Source: Nitrospirota bacterium
Lineage (GTDB): Bacteria; Nitrospirota; JACRHL01
Assembly: GCA_029858285.1 (NCBI GenBank)
Contig: JAOUFN010000019.1
Location: forward strand, 1-47,971
Direction: 5' to 3'
DNA length: 47,971 nt
Numbering within the stretch: position 1 is the first letter of the stretch; each line of letters opens with the position of its first letter. This document shows positions 43,023 to 47,971 of the stretch, in pieces. The translations under genes and the position numbers were made by a program. The notes under the pieces were generated by a model, which had not been told where the DNA came from, ran no database searches, and saw only the letters and a list, made by a program, of their open reading frames with translations.

Positions 43023-43165
43023 GTGACGAAGTTCGACTCAGGATCATGTGGGGAAATGAACTTGTGATCCCGTCCCACCTGGCCAAACCCGCGGTTTTCT
43101 GTATTTCGGGTGCGATCGTGATTCTGGCTCTGGTCCTCCTGATTCGTGCAGTCCGGTGGTGGTGA
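43019..43165 (+). CDS. 48-residue single-pass membrane peptide
   Basis: From the ATG at 43019: a polar, mixed-charge N-terminus (MSDEVRLRIMWGNEL), then a hydrophobic segment AVFCISGAIVILALVLLI at about residues 25-42, then a basic aromatic tail RAVRWW. Not recognised. Translation would be coupled to the 19-codon ORF by ATGA. It lies between the crRNA-like gene and cas3. The size and shape recall type I toxins and small membrane stress peptides, so a toxin or accessory function in the CRISPR locus is possible; being a chance ORF is also possible. Confidence 0.45.
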   Translation: MSDEVRLRIMWGNELVIPSHLAKPAVFCISGAIVILALVLLIRAVRWW

Positions 43166-43174
43166 CCCGCTTCG

Positions 43175-43221
43175 GACCGGGGTTCTCCCAAAAATTGGGG
43201 GCCGGTCTCACGTGGTGAGAC
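43175..43221. promoter_or_regulatory. Pair of dyads upstream of cas3
   Basis: A long hairpin has outer arms GACCGG (43175-43180) and CCGGTC (43202-43207) and inner arms CCCAA and TTGGG. Overlapping it is the perfect dyad GTCTCAC-GTG-GTGAGAC at 43205-43221. No T-run follows, so these are not terminators of the standard type. The 17-bp dyad is a plausible operator for the WYL regulator or another repressor. Confidence 0.45.
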
Positions 43222-43287
43222 ACCTGTCGTGGCAGGATGGTCGCCGTTCCCGGTTCACCTCATTTGGTCTGATGGAAGGGGGCTCCC

Positions 43288-45654
43288 GTGGCCGACACAC
43301 CGTTTTCCGACCCCATTGCCCACGCCCGTCCCACCGGGGACGGGAAGTTTGAGCTTCACCTTCTGCCAGACCACCTGCGCAAGGTGGCCACGCTGGCGCG
43401 CGAGTTCGCCAAGGCGTTCGGGGGAGGGGATTGGGCCCATCTGGCTGGGCTGTGGCACGACCTGGGAAAATTCCGGCCGCGCTTTCAAAAATACATCCGG
43501 AACGCCACCGGCTTCGAGGCCGATGCTCACATCAAGGGGGAACTCGGCAGGGCGCCCCATTCCACCGCCGGGGCGTTGTTGGCCTGTGACCGGTTCGGCC
43601 CTGCCGGGCGAGTGCTGGCCTACCTGATCGCGGGCCATCATGCCGGGCTGTACGACTGGGACTCCGAAAACTCCAGCCTGCGATCGCGGCTCAATCTTCA
43701 GGACAGCCGCGATGAACTGCGCGAGGCCGTGGCGGTCGCACCGCCCGCCGAGATTCTTGACCACGGCGCGTTCGCACCCGATCTCGGGGCCGTTCCGGGC
43801 GGGCTCAATGGCTTTTCCATGTGGGTGCGAATGCTGTTTTCGTGCCTGGTGGACGCCGATTTTCTGGATACCGAATCCTTCATGGACCCGGACAAATCGG
43901 GTCGCCGCGAGGGGTGGCCGGAAATCCGCGAATTGCTTGCGCACTTCGACCGTCATATGTCGTCGCTGGCGGACAGTCTGGAGGACAAGGCCGATCCGAC
44001 CCCGGTGAACCGCCTGCGCGCCGACGTGCTGCGCCAGTGCCGGGAGAAGGCGGCACAAGCTCCCGGCCTGTTCTCGCTGGATGTGCCGACCGGCGGCGGC
44101 AAGACGCTCTCCAGCATGGCCTTTGCCCTGGAGCACGCGAAGCAGCACGGGAAACAGCGGGTCATCTACGTCATTCCCTATACCAGCATCATCGAACAGA
44201 CCGCCGACGTCTTCCGGAAAATTTTCGGCGACGCGGTGATCGAGCACCACAGCAACGCCGAGACCGAGCCTGGCGGGGAAACCCACAAAAGCCGCCTGGC
44301 GTGCGAAAATTGGGACGCCCCCGTCGTCGTCACCACCAATGTCCAGTTCTTCGAGTCGCTGTTTGCCGCTCGTACCAGCCGGGTTCGCAAGCTGCACAAC
44401 ATCGTGAACAGCGTGGTGGTGCTGGACGAGGCGCAACTCCTGCCTCCGGAGTTTCTGCAACCGATCCTGGATGCGCTCAACCTGCTCACCCTGCACTACG
44501 GCGTGACCGTGGTGCTGTGTACCGCCACCCAGCCAGCGTTGGCCACGCAGCGGTATTTTGATCGCGGGATGCGGGGTTTGGATGGCGTTCGGGAGATCAT
44601 TTCTGATCCGGAGGCTCTCCACCGCGACCTGGACCGGGTTACGGTGCGCCTGCCCGCCGACTGGAATGCCCCTGTTGCCTGGGATGCTTTGGCCGGGGAA
44701 CTGGCTGCACACCCTAGCGTGCTCACCATCGTCAACCAGCGCGAGCATGCACGGGAGCTGCACCACCTGATGCCCGCGGGCACCCTGCATCTGTCCGCCC
44801 TGATGTGCGGCGCCCACCGCAAGCACGTTATTGACCGGATCAAGGAGCGGTTGAGAGAGGGCCAGCCCACCCGTGTGGTCAGTACCCAACTGGTGGAAGC
44901 AGGGGTGGACCTGGATTTCCCCGTGGTGTACCGGGCAGTGGCCGGGCTGGATTCCATCGCCCAAGCGGCGGGGCGCTGCAACCGGGAGGGGCGACTGGAA
45001 CGCGGTGAGGTGGTGGTATTCGTGCCTCCCCAATCGGATCCGTCCGGCCTTTTGCGCAAGGGCGCGGATTCCTGCAAGAAGGTGCTGCACGACTACTCCG
45101 GAAACCCGCTGAGTCGGGAGAGGTTCTCGGATTACTTCAGGCATTTCTACCACGCCTGTAATCTGGATAAACACAAAATCTGCCACCTGCTCAAGGTTGA
45201 TGGTGACAGCCTCGCCGTGAACTTCCGCACCGCCGCAGGGAACTTCCGGCTCATCCAGGACGAGGACCAGGTGAGCGTCATCGTTCTTTATCGTGGCCCG
45301 AATGGCGACGACAACACCGTGGACGGGCTGATCGGCCAGCTTGGCAAAAGTGGACCGGGGGGCGGTCCACAGCGCTGGCTGATGCGCAAACTCCAGCGCT
45401 ACACGGTCAGCGTGCCGCGCCGCGACGCCGCAAGGCTGTTGGCCCAGGGTGACCTGGAAGAACCATCGCGTACACGCGACGCCCCTTCGCGCGCATCCGC
45501 CGCAAGGCTGTTGGCCCAGGGTGACCTGGAAAAACCCGTGTCCGGCCTGTTCGTGCAAAAGAACGACACGCTCTACGACGCCACGCTCGGTCTGATCACC
45601 GACGGCGCCCCGCCCCCATCCCGCAAGCCTCGTCACATAAGGGAGGAACCATGA
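43288..45654 (+). CDS. cas3: CRISPR-associated helicase/nuclease Cas3 (type I-C)
   Basis: Nuclease-helicase that degrades DNA opened by Cascade. The HD nuclease is N-terminal: LWHDLGKF (H57, D58), APHSTAGAL (H91) and GHHAG (H117, H118). The helicase has Walker A PTGGGKT (267-273), DEAQLLPPEF (DEAQ at 380-383), TATQ, TQLVEAGVDLDFPV, and QAAGRCNREG (559-568). 788 residues. The GTG at 43288 follows GGAAGGGGG. An exact 33-nt direct repeat inside the gene duplicates AARLLAQGDLE (residues 714-724 and 738-748). Its stop overlaps cas5c (ATGA). All catalytic motifs look intact. Confidence 0.96.
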   Translation: MADTPFSDPIAHARPTGDGKFELHLLPDHLRKVATLAREFAKAFGGGDWAHLAGLWHDLGKFRPRFQKYIRNATGFEADAHIKGELGRAPHSTAGALLACDRFGPAGRVLAYLIAGHHAGLYDWDSENSSLRSRLNLQDSRDELREAVAVAPPAEILDHGAFAPDLGAVPGGLNGFSMWVRMLFSCLVDADFLDTESFMDPDKSGRREGWPEIRELLAHFDRHMSSLADSLEDKADPTPVNRLRADVLRQCREKAAQAPGLFSLDVPTGGGKTLSSMAFALEHAKQHGKQRVIYVIPYTSIIEQTADVFRKIFGDAVIEHHSNAETEPGGETHKSRLACENWDAPVVVTTNVQFFESLFAARTSRVRKLHNIVNSVVVLDEAQLLPPEFLQPILDALNLLTLHYGVTVVLCTATQPALATQRYFDRGMRGLDGVREIISDPEALHRDLDRVTVRLPADWNAPVAWDALAGELAAHPSVLTIVNQREHARELHHLMPAGTLHLSALMCGAHRKHVIDRIKERLREGQPTRVVSTQLVEAGVDLDFPVVYRAVAGLDSIAQAAGRCNREGRLERGEVVVFVPPQSDPSGLLRKGADSCKKVLHDYSGNPLSRERFSDYFRHFYHACNLDKHKICHLLKVDGDSLAVNFRTAAGNFRLIQDEDQVSVIVLYRGPNGDDNTVDGLIGQLGKSGPGGGPQRWLMRKLQRYTVSVPRRDAARLLAQGDLEEPSRTRDAPSRASAARLLAQGDLEKPVSGLFVQKNDTLYDATLGLITDGAPPPSRKPRHIREEP
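45427..45459 (+). repeat. 33-nt direct repeat in cas3, copy 1
   Basis: Identical to 45499-45531; the offset of 72 bp keeps the frame. The DNA between the copies includes the dyad CGCGT-AC-ACGCG (45467-45478). Confidence 0.85.
45499..45531 (+). repeat. 33-nt direct repeat in cas3, copy 2
   Basis: Second exact copy, encoding AARLLAQGDLE again. The added 24 codons lie in the C-terminal part, after the helicase motifs. Confidence 0.85.
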
Positions 45655-46316
45655 AAACCTATTGTCTTGAGCTTTCCGGCGACTTCGCCTGCTTCACCCG
45701 CCCGGAGATGAAGGTGGAACGGGTGAGTTACGACGTGATGACCCCCTCCGCCGCCCGCGCCTGTTTCGAGGCGGTTCTCTGGAAGCCCGCGATCCGATGG
45801 CATGTCCGCAAGATCGAGGTGTTGAACCCCGTCCGCTGGATCAACCTGCGGCGCAATGAGGTGGCCAGCGTGGTTTCCTCGCGCAACGTGACCACTGCCA
45901 TGAAGTCCGGCACGGGTCACCTGGCGCTCTACATCGAGGACGACCGCCAGCAGCGGGCCGGGCTGTTCCTGCGCGACGTGGCCTACCGTGTCCATGCCGA
46001 CCTGGAGTTCAAGCCCGGCGCCGACCCCGACGGCTCGCCCACAAAATATCAGGAGATGTTCGAGCGCCGCGCCCGCAAGGGGCAATGCGTGAACCAGCCC
46101 TACCTGGGCTGCCGGGAGTTTTCCGCCCGGTTCCGGCTGATCGAGGAACTGGCCGCCGAGTCACCCCCCATCGGGGAAAACCGCGACCTGGGTTTCATGC
46201 TGTACGACCTGGATTTCACCCACCCGGCCGACCCCGCGCCGCGCTTCTTCCGTGCCCGGATGGAAAATGGCGTGGTCCACGTACCGGCCTGGGACAGCGA
46301 GGAGGTACGGGGATGA
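45651..46316 (+). CDS. cas5c: CRISPR-associated protein Cas5c (Cas5d)
   Basis: In type I-C, Cas5c replaces Cas6: it cuts the pre-crRNA at the base of the repeat hairpin and then stays in Cascade. The N-terminus KTYCLELSGDFACFTRPEMKVERVSYDVMTPSAARACFEAVLWKP (landmarks only: GDFACFTRPE, MTPSAAR, WKPAIRWHV) is the family's most typical region. Length 221 is normal. The ATG overlaps the cas3 stop by 4 bp. It is the processing enzyme that would have to recognise the hairpin of the crRNA-like gene. Confidence 0.95.
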   Translation: MKTYCLELSGDFACFTRPEMKVERVSYDVMTPSAARACFEAVLWKPAIRWHVRKIEVLNPVRWINLRRNEVASVVSSRNVTTAMKSGTGHLALYIEDDRQQRAGLFLRDVAYRVHADLEFKPGADPDGSPTKYQEMFERRARKGQCVNQPYLGCREFSARFRLIEELAAESPPIGENRDLGFMLYDLDFTHPADPAPRFFRARMENGVVHVPAWDSEEVRG

Positions 46317-47971
46317 TCCTGCAAGCACTCAACGACTATTACTGGCGCAAGCAGCGCTCCACCGACCCGAACGACCATCTGCCCGACTTCGGCCTGGAAG
46401 GGAAGGAGATCCCGTTCATCATCGAAATTGATGCCGAGGGGAGGCTCATCAACCTGTCGGATACGCGGTCCGGCGAGGGCAAGAAGAAGACCGGGCAACG
46501 GTTCCGGGTGCCCCAGGGGGTGAAAAAAACCTCCGGCGTGGCCGCCGACCTGCTGTGGGGCACCGCCGAATACGTGCTGGGCGTGGACACCCGTGGCAAG
46601 CCCGAGCGGGTGGTGGAACAGCACGCCGCGTTCCGGGCGCGCATTGAGGCACTGCCGGAGGCGGTGCGGCAGGATGCCGGGGTGCGCGCCGTTTTGTCGT
46701 TCCTCGACAACCCTGACCAAGGAGCGCTGGAAGCCATGCCGGGCTGGGCCGACGTTCTGGCCAGCAATCCCCTGATGACCTTCCGCCTGCACGGTGACCT
46801 GGATCTGGTTTGCCAGCGGCCCGCTGTGGTCGCCGCAGCGCAGGCAACGGCGGGAGAGGACAGGCCGGACGGCATCTGTCTGGTCAGCGGGCAGGCTGCC
46901 ACCGTCGAGCGCCTGCACTCCGCCATCAAGGGGGTGTGGGGGGCGCAAACCTCCGGCGCCAACGTCGTCTCGTTCAATCTGGACGCCTTCCGTTCCTACG
47001 GCAAGGAGCAGGGCGCCAACGCCCCCGTGGGCAAGCCTGCGGTCTTCGCCTACACCACGGCCCTCAACCACCTGCTGGCCAAGGATTCCCGCCAACGCAT
47101 TCAGGTGGGCGACGCCTCCACGGTGTTCTGGGCCGAGCAGCGCCACGAACTGGAAACCGCCCTGTTCGACCTGTTCGGGGAGCCGAAAAAAGACGATCCG
47201 GACCGGGGCACGGACGCCCTCAGGGCCCTCTATCGTGCCGTGGAGTCGGGGCGATTCGCCGAAGGCGGAGCGGATACCCGCTTCCACGTGCTGGGGTTGG
47301 CCCCCAACGCGGGGCGCATCGCCATCCGGTTCTGGGAGACCGCCCCCGCCATGGAACTGGCCCGGCGCATCAAGCAACACTTCGAGGACATCCAGGTGGC
47401 CCGCGCCCCCCATGATCCGGAGCGCCTGCCGCTGTTCCGGCTGCTCACAGCCATTTCCGCGCAGGGCAAGGCCGACAACATTCCGCCCAATCTGGGCGGC
47501 GAGGTGATGCGCGCCATCCTGGAGGGCCTGCCGTACCCGGTAACGCTGCTCAACCTGGCCGTGCAGCGCTGCCGGGCGGAGCAGAAACCCACCTATGCCC
47601 GTGCGGCAGCCATCAAGGCGTGCCTGAACCGCGCCATCCGTCGAGCCAATCCACATGATTCACACCCCGAGAAGGAGTTCACACCCATGCTCGACCCATC
47701 CAACCTCAACCCCGCCTATCGCCTGGGACGGCTGTTCGCCGTGCTGGAAAAGACCCAGGAGGAGGCCAGCCCCGGACTGAACGCCACCATCCGCGACCGC
47801 TACTATGGGGCCGCCTCCAGCACCCCGGTGGCGGTGTTCACCACGCTGCTGCGGCTCAAGAATCACCACCTGGGCAAGCTGCACCGGGGCCGGGCCGTGA
47901 ATATAGAAAAGCTCATCGGCGAGATCATGGATGGTCTGGCCGACTTTCCGCGCCAACTGGCCCTGCCGGAC
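46313..47971 (+). CDS. cas8c: CRISPR-associated protein Cas8c (Csd1), partial
   Basis: Large subunit of type I-C Cascade, which reads the PAM. The ATG at 46313 overlaps the cas5c stop (ATGA) and the frame is open to the window edge, 553 codons so far. The start MILQALNDYYWR and GVKKTSGVAADLLWGTAEYVLG, IRFWE and GLAPNAGRIAIR are typical of Csd1. The full protein is expected to be near 570-620 residues, so only its end is missing. cas7 should follow. Confidence 0.94.
   Translation, partial: MILQALNDYYWRKQRSTDPNDHLPDFGLEGKEIPFIIEIDAEGRLINLSDTRSGEGKKKTGQRFRVPQGVKKTSGVAADLLWGTAEYVLGVDTRGKPERVVEQHAAFRARIEALPEAVRQDAGVRAVLSFLDNPDQGALEAMPGWADVLASNPLMTFRLHGDLDLVCQRPAVVAAAQATAGEDRPDGICLVSGQAATVERLHSAIKGVWGAQTSGANVVSFNLDAFRSYGKEQGANAPVGKPAVFAYTTALNHLLAKDSRQRIQVGDASTVFWAEQRHELETALFDLFGEPKKDDPDRGTDALRALYRAVESGRFAEGGADTRFHVLGLAPNAGRIAIRFWETAPAMELARRIKQHFEDIQVARAPHDPERLPLFRLLTAISAQGKADNIPPNLGGEVMRAILEGLPYPVTLLNLAVQRCRAEQKPTYARAAAIKACLNRAIRRANPHDSHPEKEFTPMLDPSNLNPAYRLGRLFAVLEKTQEEASPGLNATIRDRYYGAASSTPVAVFTTLLRLKNHHLGKLHRGRAVNIEKLIGEIMDGLADFPRQLALPD

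Larger units (their letters stand above)
42771..43287. other. Interval between the WYL gene and cas3
   Basis: 517 bp. Left to right: the -10 element, a crRNA-like gene with terminator, a 19-codon ORF, a 48-codon ORF with one membrane span, two dyads, and the ribosome-binding site of cas3. A canonical promoter for cas3 is not evident between the terminator at 42917 and 43288. Confidence 0.6.

Noticed and set aside
42850-43191. 113-codon minus-strand frame between the WYL gene and cas3
   Set aside because: Arg/Ser-rich and antisense to the terminator and small plus-strand ORFs; no domain or ribosome-binding site.
43255-45636. Minus-strand open frame of nearly 800 codons opposite cas3
   Set aside because: It mirrors cas3 codon by codon, with no recognisable domain; cas3 has all its catalytic motifs and forms ATGA junctions with cas5c.

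Overview
The window is GC-rich, densely packed bacterial DNA. The gene content (Pst phosphate operon, linked xseB-ispA-dxs-tlyA, class II aldolase-like enzyme, ABC-exported surface polysaccharide, type I-C CRISPR-Cas) fits a Gram-negative proteobacterium. No marker here settles the class, so that placement is inference.

Layout. 362-3308 (minus): cysS behind a geranylgeranyl-reductase-type flavoprotein. 3523-20471 (plus): a surface-polysaccharide cluster of seventeen genes, most joined by short overlaps. It begins with APS kinase (cysC) and a UDP-sugar dehydrogenase. A promoter-preceded block follows: gmd, fcl, ABC exporter permease and ATPase (Wzm/Wzt type), two LbH acyltransferases, three methyltransferases, six glycosyltransferases and a sugar epimerase. 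20482-22882 (minus): an SDR oxidoreductase and two sulfotransferases. CysC makes PAPS, the cofactor sulfotransferases use, so the island probably builds a sulfated, methylated and acylated fucose/uronate-type glycan. 23334-24320: a membrane protein. 24377-29608 (minus): pstS-psiE-like-pstC-pstA-pstB-phoU. 29767-34208: DJ-1/PfpI protein, HAD phosphatase, aldolase-like enzyme and cation/proton antiporter. 34231-40079 (minus): xseB-ispA-dxs-tlyA followed by two sugar epimerases, all overlapping or nearly so. 40443-41231: TPR membrane protein. 41353-41428: tRNA-Ala(CGC) with a strong terminator, followed by a remnant of an RHS/YD-repeat gene.

41739 to the end: a type I-C CRISPR-Cas locus: WYL regulator, a 517-bp non-Cas interval, cas3, cas5c and cas8c (cut by the window edge). 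cas7, the adaptation genes and the array are not in the window.

The most interesting part is the interval between the WYL gene and cas3. It holds what looks like a stand-alone crRNA-like gene: a -10 element, a hairpin ending in the type I-C repeat 3' sequence GCGTGGATTGAAAC (11-nt handle), a 34-nt guide and a strong intrinsic terminator. The first 17 nt of the guide match, with one mismatch, a site directly upstream of that -10 element, and the three bases 5' of that site are TTC, the known type I-C PAM. The distal half of the guide does not match. This is the architecture expected of a guide that directs Cascade to repress a promoter without destroying it (CreR/Creg- or CreA-like). Downstream lie a 19-codon ORF and an overlapping ORF for a 48-residue single-pass membrane peptide, then a cluster of dyads before cas3. 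The peptide could be a CRISPR-controlled toxin or accessory protein; that part is speculative.
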